From contig NZLV01000029.1 of the NCBI GenBank assembly GCA_002694345.1, positions 3,742-8,917 of the forward strand: 5,176 nt of DNA. The letters run 5' to 3'. Under the pieces are notes generated by a model. It was not told the origin of the DNA and searched no databases. It saw nothing but the letters and a program-made list of their open reading frames with translations. The position numbers and the translations under genes were made by a program. Shown piece after piece: positions 1 through 5,154 of the stretch. This DNA is from Maricaulis sp. (lineage in GTDB: Bacteria > Pseudomonadota > Alphaproteobacteria > Caulobacterales > Maricaulaceae). Position 1 is the stretch's first letter, and each line of letters opens with the position of its first letter.

Positions 1-320
1 CCGCCCCAGTCATGGCCCACGAAGATCGCCGTGTCATGGCCCAGCGCGTCGAGCAGGCCGGTCAGGTCGCCGACCAGGGCATCTATGCCGTAATCCGCGG
101 CGTCCGGCGGGCAGTCGGACCCGCCGAAACCGCGCAGATCCGGGGCGATGACGTGATAGCCCGCAGCGGCCAGGGCCGGGATCTGGTGTTTCCAGGAATG
201 GGCGAGTTCCGGCCAGCCATGCACCAGAAGAACCGCCGGTCCGTCGGCCGGGCCGGCCTCATGCACGGAGAGCTTGATCCCGTTGCTGGCAATGCGCCGG
301 GGCGCTGGAAAATCGGTCAT
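1..320 (-). CDS. Alpha/beta hydrolase, epoxide hydrolase-like (partial, C-terminus beyond left edge)
   Basis: N-terminal 106 codons of an alpha/beta-hydrolase; the rest lies outside the window. Seen in the translation: the oxyanion-hole motif HGWPE at residues 34-38 (HGxP class), the strand/turn motif PDLRGFGGSD at 60-69, and the nucleophile elbow GHDWG at 102-106 with Asp104 as nucleophile. Asp in the elbow together with HGxP is typical of the epoxide hydrolase/haloalkane dehalogenase branch rather than Ser esterases. HGWPE and DLRGFGGSD fit soluble epoxide hydrolases best, which open an epoxide to a diol through an alkyl-enzyme ester. The lid tyrosines and catalytic His are off the window, so substrate and completeness cannot be judged. 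No signal peptide is seen, so it is probably cytosolic. The ATG at 320-318 has an SD-like GGGAGGA (334-328) 7 nt upstream. It lies 95 bp downstream of the rarD-type gene on the same strand. A fluoroacetate or haloalkane dehalogenase remains possible. Confidence 0.88.
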   Translation of the reverse strand, partial: MTDFPAPRRIASNGIKLSVHEAGPADGPAVLLVHGWPELAHSWKHQIPALAAAGYHVIAPDLRGFGGSDCPPDAADYGIDALVGDLTGLLDALGHDTAIFVGHDWG

Positions 321-327
321 GGTGTCG

Positions 328-334
328 TCCTCCC
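328..334 (-). promoter_or_regulatory. Ribosome binding site of the hydrolase gene
   Basis: GGGAGGA on the minus strand, 7 nt before the ATG at 320. It supports this start over the internal ATGs. The rest of the gap to the rarD stop (335-415) can form only an imperfect GC hairpin with no following T-run, so no clear intrinsic terminator separates the two genes. Confidence 0.7.
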
Positions 335-415
335 GCGGGTCCTGCCCTGTTCTGGCTTTGCAGGCAGCAGAATGCGGGGCGGTGGGCCGGTCAAGCCCGT
401 CCGCCAGTCTGCGGC

Positions 416-1330
416 CTATTCCACCGGGGCGATGACCGGTTTGAGGTCCCGCCGCAAGGTCGACCAGACGAACAGACCAACGCCGCCCCAGATCAGGGCG
501 AATGTGAGCAGATTGCCGAGGGCAAAGGCTTCCCCGCCGGCCACGCCGATCATGAACTGGAGTGTCGGCGCCACGAATTGCAGCAGGCCCATGGTCGACA
601 GGCGCAGACCGCGAACCCCGATCGTGTAGAGCAGGAGGGGGACCACCGTAACCAGTCCTGAGGCCATCAGAAGTGCGGCTTGAAGCGGGCTTTCATGGAA
701 ATGCCCCTGGCCGGACGTGTTCAGGATCGTCAGTCCGATCACGGCGAGCGGCAGGATGAAGACGGTTTCCCAGAACAGGCCGATCCGGCCGTCCACCGCC
801 GCGACTTTGCGCAAATAGCCATAGGCCGTGAAACTGGTCGCCAGCAGAAGGGACAGCCAGGGAATCTCGCCGACGGTGAGGGCCTGGTTCAGCACACCGA
901 GCGCGGCCAGTACGATTGCGCCGATCCGGTAAGGACCCAGGGGTTCGCGCAGGATCAGCACGCCGACCGCGACGCTCATCAGCGGATTGATGTAGTAGCC
1001 GAGCGAAGCCTGCAGCACGTGTCCCGAGTTCACGGCATAGATAAACCCCCACCAGTTAATGGAAATCAGGGCAGAAGTGGCAAGAAGTGTCAGCAGGGTC
1101 CGGTGATCCCGCAGGGCGTCGAAGGCCGGCTTCACCTTGCCGGAAATGGCAAGAACTGTCAGGAGCAGCGGAACAGCCCAGATCACACGGTGGAGAATGA
1201 TCTCCACCGAGGATGCGAAGTCCAGAAGCTGGAAATAGAGCGGGGACAGACCCCAAAGCAGGTAGGCCGAGAAGCCGGCCGCCAGGGCGGGGCGGATGGA
1301 GGTGGGGTTGGTTTCGGAACCGGGGGTCAT
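416..1330 (-). CDS. rarD: RarD-type DMT-superfamily permease (EamA family)
   Basis: 304-residue integral inner-membrane protein with about ten hydrophobic segments and two EamA-type repeats (roughly 16-150 and 155-292), the usual length for RarD. Family signatures are clear: GFSAYLLWGLSPLYF at 19-33, the HRVIW stretch at 47-51, INWWGFIYAVNSGHVLQASLG at 91-111 followed by YYINPLMSV (112-120), the LREPL turn at 127-131, and SFTAYGYLRK at 166-175 opening the second half. RarD proteins are named for chloramphenicol sensitivity in annotation, but their true substrate is poorly established; the superfamily exports metabolites such as amino acids. Start ATG at 1330-1328, with a weak AGGA about 11 nt upstream; the N-terminal 14 residues are polar and cytosolic. 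The gene begins 94 bp after the asd stop on the same strand, so a shared transcript is possible, and it precedes the hydrolase gene. Nothing is broken or missing. Family assignment is firm; substrate unknown. Confidence 0.93.
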   Translation of the reverse strand: MTPGSETNPTSIRPALAAGFSAYLLWGLSPLYFQLLDFASSVEIILHRVIWAVPLLLTVLAISGKVKPAFDALRDHRTLLTLLATSALISINWWGFIYAVNSGHVLQASLGYYINPLMSVAVGVLILREPLGPYRIGAIVLAALGVLNQALTVGEIPWLSLLLATSFTAYGYLRKVAAVDGRIGLFWETVFILPLAVIGLTILNTSGQGHFHESPLQAALLMASGLVTVVPLLLYTIGVRGLRLSTMGLLQFVAPTLQFMIGVAGGEAFALGNLLTFALIWGGVGLFVWSTLRRDLKPVIAPVE

Positions 1331-1424
1331 GGCGGCACGTCCTGTCAGGCTTTCCGGCCAGTTAGGGCGCGCCGCCGAAAAATGCGAGTCATCAGGCTTG
1401 CATAACCGGTATGACCGGCCGTGA
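1331..1424 (-). other. Gap between asd and the rarD-type gene
   Basis: 94 bp without a gene. Its only structure is a short inverted repeat, ccggt/accgg at 1406-1410 and 1414-1418 with a 3-nt loop, just past the asd stop. No T-run follows directly on the minus strand, so it is not a convincing intrinsic terminator. An AscI-like palindrome ggcgcgcc (about 1366-1373) is also present. Read-through from asd into the rarD-type gene is plausible. Confidence 0.35.
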
Positions 1425-2447
1425 TCAGCCTGCCTTCAGCAGGCCCCTGTTGAGCAGGCCTTCGGCAATCTGCACGGCATTCAGGGCCGCGCCCTTGCGC
1501 AGATTGTCCGATACCACCCAGAGCGCCAGGCCATTGTCCACGGTCGGGTCTTCGCGGACGCGGGACACGAAAGTGGCGAACTCCCCAACGCATTCCACCG
1601 GCGTGATGTAGCCCTCGTCCTCGCGCTTATCGATGACCATCAGACCCGGGCTCTCGCGCAGCAGGTCACGGGCCTCATCAGCGGACAGCTCGTCTTCCAG
1701 CTCGATATGGGCGGCAATGGAATGGCCGACAAAGACCGGAACACGGGCACACGTGGCAAACAGCTTGATCTTGGGGTCTAGGATCTTCTTCGTTTCCGCC
1801 GTCATCTTCCACTCTTCCTTGGTGGATCCGTCCTCCATGAAGACGTCGATGTGCGGGATCACATTGAAGGCGATCTGTTTGGTGAATTTGGTCGGGGTGG
1901 GCGTGTCATTGACATAGATGCCCTTGGTCTGCGTCCACAGCTCGTCCATGCCTTCCTGGCCAGCGCCGGAGACGGATTGATAGGTGGCACAGGAGACGCG
2001 CTTGATGCCGGCCCGGTCATGGATCGGCTTCAGGGCGACGACCAGCTGGATGGTGGAGCAGTTGGGATTCGCGACAATCCCCTTCTTCTTCACACCGTCC
2101 AGGGCGTCCAGATTCACTTCCGGGACGACCAGCGGGACGTCCGGATCCATCCGCCAGGCCGAGGAATTGTCGACCACGATCGCGCCGGCCCTGGCGATTT
2201 TCGGTGCCCACTCCTTGGAGGGGCCTCCGCCGGCCGACATCAGGACGAGGTCAACCTTGGAATAGTCGAAGGTCTCGACATCCTGGCAGCGCAGGGTCTG
2301 CTCGCCATAGGACAGCTCGACGCCCATCGATTTTCGGGTGGCCAGAGCGAAAACCTCGTCTGCCGGAAACAGCCGTTCCGCCAGAATGGTGAGCATCTCC
2401 TTGCCCACTGCGCCCGTTGCACCGAAAACCGCGACTTTCACACCCAT
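1425..2447 (-). CDS. asd: Aspartate-semialdehyde dehydrogenase
   Basis: 340-residue cytosolic enzyme (EC 1.2.1.11) that reduces L-4-aspartyl phosphate with NADPH to L-aspartate 4-semialdehyde, the branch point to lysine/diaminopimelate, threonine, methionine and isoleucine. Seen: N-terminal Rossmann motif GATGAVG at 9-15, DNSSAWRM at 93-100, the active-site motif NPNCST with nucleophile Cys130, TYQSVSGAGQEGMDEL at 155-170, the KEEWKM segment at 210-215, and ARVPVFVGHS at 234-243 carrying the substrate-binding Arg235 and catalytic base His242. Length and motifs match the shorter (about 340-residue) form found in many alphaproteobacteria and Gram-positives rather than the about 367-residue E. 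coli form. ATG at 2447-2445 is preceded by GAGAGG with a 9-nt gap. The gene is first in a same-strand run with the rarD-type and hydrolase genes and diverges from the small plus-strand genes. No lysine-riboswitch-like leader is apparent. In peptidoglycan-containing bacteria this gene is normally essential because it supplies diaminopimelate. Confidence 0.97.
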   Translation of the reverse strand: MGVKVAVFGATGAVGKEMLTILAERLFPADEVFALATRKSMGVELSYGEQTLRCQDVETFDYSKVDLVLMSAGGGPSKEWAPKIARAGAIVVDNSSAWRMDPDVPLVVPEVNLDALDGVKKKGIVANPNCSTIQLVVALKPIHDRAGIKRVSCATYQSVSGAGQEGMDELWTQTKGIYVNDTPTPTKFTKQIAFNVIPHIDVFMEDGSTKEEWKMTAETKKILDPKIKLFATCARVPVFVGHSIAAHIELEDELSADEARDLLRESPGLMVIDKREDEGYITPVECVGEFATFVSRVREDPTVDNGLALWVVSDNLRKGAALNAVQIAEGLLNRGLLKAG

Positions 2448-2456
2448 GATGTCTGA

Positions 2457-2462
2457 CCTCTC
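2457..2462 (-). promoter_or_regulatory. Ribosome binding site of asd
   Basis: GAGAGG on the minus strand, 9 nt before the asd ATG at 2447. With the Rossmann motif starting at residue 9, it fixes this ATG as the start. Confidence 0.6.
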
Positions 2463-2600
2463 TGCCTGCCCGGCACTGTATCCGGGCCATCGCGGTGCAC
2501 ATAGACGCCTGAGCTGATGCTGGCTAGGCGGTTTTTGCGGTGATCGACAGATGTCGTGGATTTGCGAGGCATAAAATTCTAAGCTTGCCGGGTGCAGGCA

Positions 2601-2607
2601 GGGAGGA
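2601..2607 (+). promoter_or_regulatory. Ribosome binding site deciding the start of the 59-residue protein
   Basis: GGGAGGA ends 4 nt before the ATG at 2612. The same frame is open back to an ATG at 2540, but that upstream part has no SD and encodes a basic, non-membrane stretch. Another ATG at 2608 is in a different frame and overlaps the SD too closely. The short form beginning MDPLVLIG is therefore favoured. Confidence 0.6.
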
Positions 2608-2611
2608 ATGC

Positions 2612-2791
2612 ATGGATCCGCTCGTACTGATTGGCGTGTTTTTCGCGGCGGGTGTCGCCTTCATGGGTTTCTTCGTCGTGGTGATGCTGGTTCTGGGCAA
2701 GGGGAAGACCGGGCGGGGTCCGGGGGCTTCCGAACCGACCAATACGGCTGCCGACGCGATGCGGCACGTCCGCAATTCCGATAATTTCTGA
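2612..2791 (+). CDS. Small single-pass membrane protein, unknown function (59 aa)
   Basis: Not recognised as a named family. The 59-residue product has one strongly hydrophobic segment at about residues 4-28 containing small-residue positions (Gly8, Gly14, Gly19), then a basic turn (Lys30, Lys32, Arg35) and a polar tail of about 24 residues ending in Asn-Phe. Charge distribution predicts an N-out/C-in anchor in the inner membrane. There is no cleavage site or lipobox, so it is a membrane anchor rather than a secreted protein. It is preceded by a strong SD and has the third-position GC of its neighbours, both of which favour a real gene. The VOC gene follows 36 bp downstream on the same strand with its own SD, so the two are probably co-transcribed from the asd divergent region. 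A longer form starting at 2540 would add 24 residues but looks unlikely. Confidence 0.7.
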   Translation: MDPLVLIGVFFAAGVAFMGFFVVVMLVLGKGKTGRGPGASEPTNTAADAMRHVRNSDNF

Positions 2792-2827
2792 GCGCGGACA
2801 ACACGCGCAAACGGGGGACATTCCAAC

Positions 2828-3241
2828 ATGGCAGACAAGGATGCGGCCAAGGGCGTCAGGCCCTCGGTCTACGGCTTTGGCATTGGCGTCAGCGACCTGA
2901 AGCGCTCGAACGCCTTCTACACCGAACTTCTGGGCATGAAGCGCGTGATGGATTTCTCGCTCAGTCATATGGACGAGATTGTCCTGCTCTATCCGGATGG
3001 AGGTTCATCCCTGGTCCTGATGCACTGGACCGACGGTTCCACGCGGGACTACGCCAATAATCCGGTGAAGATCGTGGTGCGGCTCGAGGACCCCAAGGCT
3101 GTTGCCGACAAGATCCGGGCCGCGGGCTATCGCATCATTCGTGAGCCGGAACCGGCACCGGAAGTGGGCGGGTTCATTGTCGGGTTTGCCAAGGACCCGG
3201 ATGGCTATCTGGTTGAATTGCTCGACGCGAAACAGAGCTGA
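2828..3241 (+). CDS. VOC (glyoxalase/bleomycin-resistance fold) family protein
   Basis: 137 residues, a single VOC module of two beta-alpha-beta-beta-beta halves. The first half opens with GFGIGVSDLKRSNAFYTELLG (residues 16-36), the typical 'V-x-D-L-x-x-S-x-x-F-Y-x-x-L-L-G-M' pattern. The second half has PVKIVVRLEDPKAVADKIRAAG (79-100) and ends with the hallmark DPDGYLVELL (123-132), with Glu130 at the usual C-terminal metal-ligand position. By my hand alignment with glyoxalase I, the other three ligand positions are Gly16, Val63 and Lys81 rather than His, Glu and His. A metal-dependent lactoylglutathione lyase is therefore unlikely. Binding of a small molecule or an unknown reaction is possible; substrate unknown. 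Cytosolic, with no signal peptide. ATG at 2828 follows GGGGGA (2813-2818) by 9 nt. It lies 36 bp after the small membrane protein and converges with the next gene, stops 5 bp apart. Confidence 0.88.
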   Translation: MADKDAAKGVRPSVYGFGIGVSDLKRSNAFYTELLGMKRVMDFSLSHMDEIVLLYPDGGSSLVLMHWTDGSTRDYANNPVKIVVRLEDPKAVADKIRAAGYRIIREPEPAPEVGGFIVGFAKDPDGYLVELLDAKQS

Positions 3242-3246
3242 GCCGG

Positions 3247-3552
3247 TCAGCCGCGCCGCGACATGCGCTGCCAGATCCGCCAGGCGACCAGTCCGACCAG
3301 GCACAACACGATCAGATCCAGAGCGGTGAAGCCGAGGAAAAGCGGGCGGATGAGGCGTTCCAGCGCGCCCCACCGCCCGTCATAGATCGTCTCGCCCTGG
3401 CGGTGGAAACCGACATAGACGGCGACGCCGACAATCAGGGCCGCGCCAAACCCGGCCAGGCGGATCATGCCGGCCGGATTGAAACCCCGTCCCTTTTCAG
3501 CGCTTTGTTCGCGTCGTCGGTGGATGCGGTCAAGAAAGCGGCGGCGAGCCAT
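3247..3552 (-). CDS. Hypothetical two-TM membrane protein (101 aa)
   Basis: Not recognised. The 101-residue product begins with a strongly basic segment (eight arginines in the first 22 residues), followed by a hydrophobic segment at about 29-49, a short polar loop (50-69, with HRQGETIYDGRW), a second hydrophobic segment at about 70-93 and a basic end RRG. The positive-inside rule predicts an inner-membrane hairpin with both ends in the cytoplasm. Start ATG at 3552-3550; the closest SD-like AAGGA lies about 12 nt upstream, farther than ideal, so the start is moderately supported. Met29 is an internal alternative but would remove the basic head. Its stop codon is 5 bp from the stop of the convergent VOC gene. 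The open frame with a clean two-helix pattern is the main evidence that it is real; overlapping plus-strand frames have no such pattern. Confidence 0.65.
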   Translation of the reverse strand: MARRRFLDRIHRRREQSAEKGRGFNPAGMIRLAGFGAALIVGVAVYVGFHRQGETIYDGRWGALERLIRPLFLGFTALDLIVLCLVGLVAWRIWQRMSRRG

Positions 3553-3854
3553 GTCCGGTTCGTATCCTTCAACTCGGTCCGCAAGGGCCGGACCGCGGAT
3601 TGATTATGACCCAGGCGTGATCGCGCGCCACAGGAGTTTCATTTGCCATGCAGGTCAATCCGTGCGCATAAGAGCCGGGACGGGCGGCCTGAAGAGGCCG
3701 GACGGAATTCTGATCGCCTACCCTGCGACCTCGTTCGCAACGGACACATAGACTTCAGCCTTCCCCGACTTTTACGTCCGTAATACCGATGGCGGGGCGC
3801 CGTTGTCGGACAGTGCTTATGCCCACACGCAGGGCAACAGGGAAGGTTCCCCCT
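3553..3854. other. 302-bp gene-free stretch upstream of the cold-shock gene
   Basis: No convincing protein gene. It should hold the promoter of the minus-strand two-TM gene and the promoter and leader of the cold-shock gene. Visible structure: a 7-bp perfect stem (cggtccg 3575-3581 / cggaccg 3589-3595, 7-nt loop), and a 6-bp stem with a GAAG loop (3685-3700). There is also a seven-codon frame MQVNPCA (3648-3671) with an SD-like CAGGAG 11 nt upstream, and a small gccc/gggc hairpin at 3821-3835 just before the csp SD. I could not find a well-spaced -35/-10 pair; TAATAC at 3781-3786 resembles a -10 but lacks a partner at 16-18 bp. Confidence 0.45.
3839..3846 (+). promoter_or_regulatory. Ribosome binding site of the cold-shock gene
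   Basis: AGGGAAGG, an imperfect SD, ends 8 nt before the ATG at 3855. It supports the 70-residue form over in-frame upstream ATGs at 3789 and 3819. Confidence 0.6.
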
Positions 3855-4067
3855 ATGGCCACAGGTACGGTCAAATTCTTCAACCAAAGCAAAGGCTTTG
3901 GCTTTATCACCCCGGATGAGGGCGGCAATGACGTGTTCGTCCACATCTCTGCGGTCCAGGCTTCTGGTCTGCCGGGTCTGAATGACGGACAAAAAGTCTC
4001 CTTCGAAACCGAGCCGGATCGTCGCGGCAAGGGTCCGAAGGCGGTGAACCTGCAGTACGCCGACTAA
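3855..4067 (+). CDS. Cold-shock domain protein, CspA family
   Basis: 70-residue single cold-shock domain, an OB-fold that binds single-stranded RNA/DNA and acts in the cytosol as an RNA chaperone. The start MATGTVKFFNQSKGFGFITP is a typical family N-terminus. The two nucleic-acid-binding motifs are intact: RNP1-like KGFGFI at residues 13-18 and RNP2-like VFVHI at 27-31, with the conserved aromatic residues Phe15, Phe17, Phe28 and His30. The later ...GQKVSFETEPDRRGKGPKAVNL stretch (45-66) is also standard. The frame is open upstream to 3789, adding up to 22 basic residues, but length, motif start and SD all favour 3855. A strong intrinsic terminator follows 27 bp after the stop, so it is probably monocistronic. 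Whether it is cold-induced or constitutive cannot be read from the sequence; many genomes carry several paralogues, so no letter is assigned. Confidence 0.96.
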   Translation: MATGTVKFFNQSKGFGFITPDEGGNDVFVHISAVQASGLPGLNDGQKVSFETEPDRRGKGPKAVNLQYAD

Positions 4068-4093
4068 GCGTCTGCCGGATTTCCGGATTCAAG

Positions 4094-4128
4094 AAGGCGT
4101 GGAGCGCAAGCTCCACGCCTTTCTTTTT
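4094..4128 (+). terminator. Intrinsic terminator of the cold-shock gene
   Basis: A perfect 12-bp GC-rich stem (4094-4105 paired with 4110-4121) closed by a GCAA tetraloop of the GNRA class (4106-4109), with the T-tract TTTCTTTTT at 4120-4128. It lies 27 bp after the csp stop. On the minus strand the same stem follows the phosphodiesterase stop by about 26 bp, but there it is followed only by CTTCTTG, so any termination in that direction would be weaker. Confidence 0.93.
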
Positions 4129-4147
4129 GCCTGATCCTGGCCCGGGA

Positions 4148-5140
4148 CTACTCGAAAGCGGCCTCGACCTCGGCGCGGACACGCACGCCGGTGGCCGGGA
4201 AATCGGTGAAGATGCCATCTGCGCCAAAGCGCATGACCTGGCGCAATTCCCAGTCCACACCCCGTTCCGGGTCCATCGGGACATCATCCCTGAAGGTCCA
4301 GGGGTGAACGGTCAGACCCAGCTCGTGGGCCTCGTGGATGAAACCGGTATTGGAGCCGTCCTCATTCATCACCAGCGATTTGGCCGGTCCCACCCCGTCG
4401 GCAAAGGCCGCGGCATCGCTGAGCGAGACAGTCGGCGTGCCCATGGAAGCTGACGGATCAAGCTCATTCATCTCGAAGACCAGCATGAGCAGCGGCGTGT
4501 CGACTTCCTCATTGAGCCGGCGCAGGAAGTCCGGTTCGAAGCACTGGATGGCCGTCGCCGCGTCCTCGCCATCCAGCCCGCGCTCGCGCAGAATCCGCAC
4601 CAGTTCCGGAAGGGGGTCCAGACCGATCGAGGCGAAGTGCCCCGGGGATTTCACTTCCGGCTCGGTGGGGACGCCCAGTTCCGCGGCCAGGTCGAGGACC
4701 TCTTCGAAGGTCGGAATCAGGAATTGGCCGTCATAGCCGTGATCGCGCTGGGGCCAGGGCTGGATGGCGCGCAGGGTGCGCAGTTCGGCGAGGGTGAAAT
4801 CCTCCACCCACCAATCGTCATGGTCACCCTGGGCGCGGCGCCGGTCGGCAAACTCCGGATGGTCGGCGACATCGGTCGTGGTGGACAGATAGTGGTCATG
4901 GCGCACGACCAGGACACCGTCCGCCGTCATGACGAGATCGGGCTCGATGATGTCGGCGCCCTGTTCCACCGCCAGGCGATAGCCTTCCAGCGTGTGCTCG
5001 GGCCGGTCACCGCTGGCTCCGCGATGGGCAATGATCAGCGGAGCGGACCCATCCAGGGTCGCCCATGGGGTGACGTCCTGGGACAGGGCGGGCTCTCCCG
5101 TCAAAAGGGCAAAGCCGGCGGCCAGAAGGGTCAGTCTCAT
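4148..5140 (-). CDS. Secreted glycerophosphodiester phosphodiesterase, GlpQ type
   Basis: Hydrolyses glycerophosphodiesters (deacylated phospholipids) to sn-glycerol 3-phosphate and an alcohol; probably periplasmic. Residue numbers count from the third ATG of an ATG-ATG-ATG start (5146, 5143, 5140); the longest form is 332 residues and this one 330. A signal peptide is visible: Arg2, a hydrophobic core to about residue 14, and a likely cut after ALS (18-20). GDPD motifs: AHRGASGDRPEHT at 38-50 with catalytic His39 and Arg40, IEPDLVMTADG at 65-75 with metal ligands Glu66 and Asp68, HDHYLSTTTDV at 81-91 with catalytic His81, TEPEVKSP at 159-166 with Glu162 and Lys164, and the C-terminal GADGIFTDFP at 306-315. 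The pattern matches E. coli GlpQ rather than cytosolic UgpQ. The third ATG is chosen because GGAG (5152-5149) lies 8 nt before it but only 2 nt before the first. Gene symbol glpQ is plausible but left blank because no glp genes are nearby. It converges on csp. Confidence 0.94.
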   Translation of the reverse strand: MRLTLLAAGFALLTGEPALSQDVTPWATLDGSAPLIIAHRGASGDRPEHTLEGYRLAVEQGADIIEPDLVMTADGVLVVRHDHYLSTTTDVADHPEFADRRRAQGDHDDWWVEDFTLAELRTLRAIQPWPQRDHGYDGQFLIPTFEEVLDLAAELGVPTEPEVKSPGHFASIGLDPLPELVRILRERGLDGEDAATAIQCFEPDFLRRLNEEVDTPLLMLVFEMNELDPSASMGTPTVSLSDAAAFADGVGPAKSLVMNEDGSNTGFIHEAHELGLTVHPWTFRDDVPMDPERGVDWELRQVMRFGADGIFTDFPATGVRVRAEVEAAFE

Positions 5141-5146
5141 CATCAT

Positions 5147-5154
5147 CTCTCCCC
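5147..5154 (-). promoter_or_regulatory. Ribosome binding site abutting a triple-ATG start
   Basis: GGGGAGAG directly adjoins three tandem ATG codons. Its spacing from the GGAG core is 2, 5 and 8 nt to the first, second and third ATG, which favours the third (5140) or second (5143) as the real start. Only about 22 bp of sequence lies further upstream, so no promoter can be judged. Confidence 0.5.

Larger units (their letters stand above)
2448..2611. promoter_or_regulatory. Divergent intergenic region between asd and the small membrane protein gene
   Basis: 164 bp that must hold the promoters for asd (minus) and the small plus-strand genes. Toward the plus side there is a -10-like TAAAAT at 2572-2577 in a locally AT-rich patch, but the nearest -35-like TCGACA (2544-2549) is 22 bp away, too far for a standard sigma-70 spacing. 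No clear -10/-35 pair was found toward asd. A perfect 6-bp inverted repeat (gcccgg 2468-2473 / ccgggc 2482-2487, 8-nt loop) lies just upstream of the asd ribosome site and would be in its leader RNA. Promoter positions are therefore inferred from geometry, not demonstrated. Confidence 0.4.

Noticed and set aside
12..629. 205-codon plus-strand open frame across the hydrolase and the rarD end
   Set aside because: It spans the antisense of two unrelated genes and their gap, with an Arg/Pro-rich product and no motif.
680..1405. 241-codon plus-strand open frame opposite the rarD-type gene
   Set aside because: It lies antisense to a clear membrane-protein gene, has a low-complexity Gly/Gln/Arg-rich composition, no recognisable motif and no good SD. 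Long antisense frames are expected in GC-rich coding DNA.
1851..2456. 201-codon plus-strand open frame opposite asd
   Set aside because: Antisense to asd across its most conserved motifs; the composition mirrors the asd codons and no domain is visible.
2448..2611. Lysine riboswitch or other known riboswitch upstream of asd
   Set aside because: The minus-strand leader is short, with only one small hairpin and none of the multi-helix architecture of the lysine element.
3575..3595. 7-bp hairpin considered as an intrinsic terminator
   Set aside because: No T-run follows on either strand, and no gene ends toward it; it is more likely part of the upstream region of the two-TM gene or chance.
3467..3751. 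94-codon plus-strand open frame across the two-TM gene and the gene-free stretch
   Set aside because: The product is Arg/Ser-rich with no domain, no SD is seen and it mirrors the minus-strand gene for much of its length.
3789..3854. Upstream extension of the cold-shock protein to an ATG at 3789 or 3819
   Set aside because: The added 22 or 12 residues are basic and outside the compact cold-shock domain, no SD precedes those ATGs, and the SD at 3839-3846 fits the ATG at 3855.
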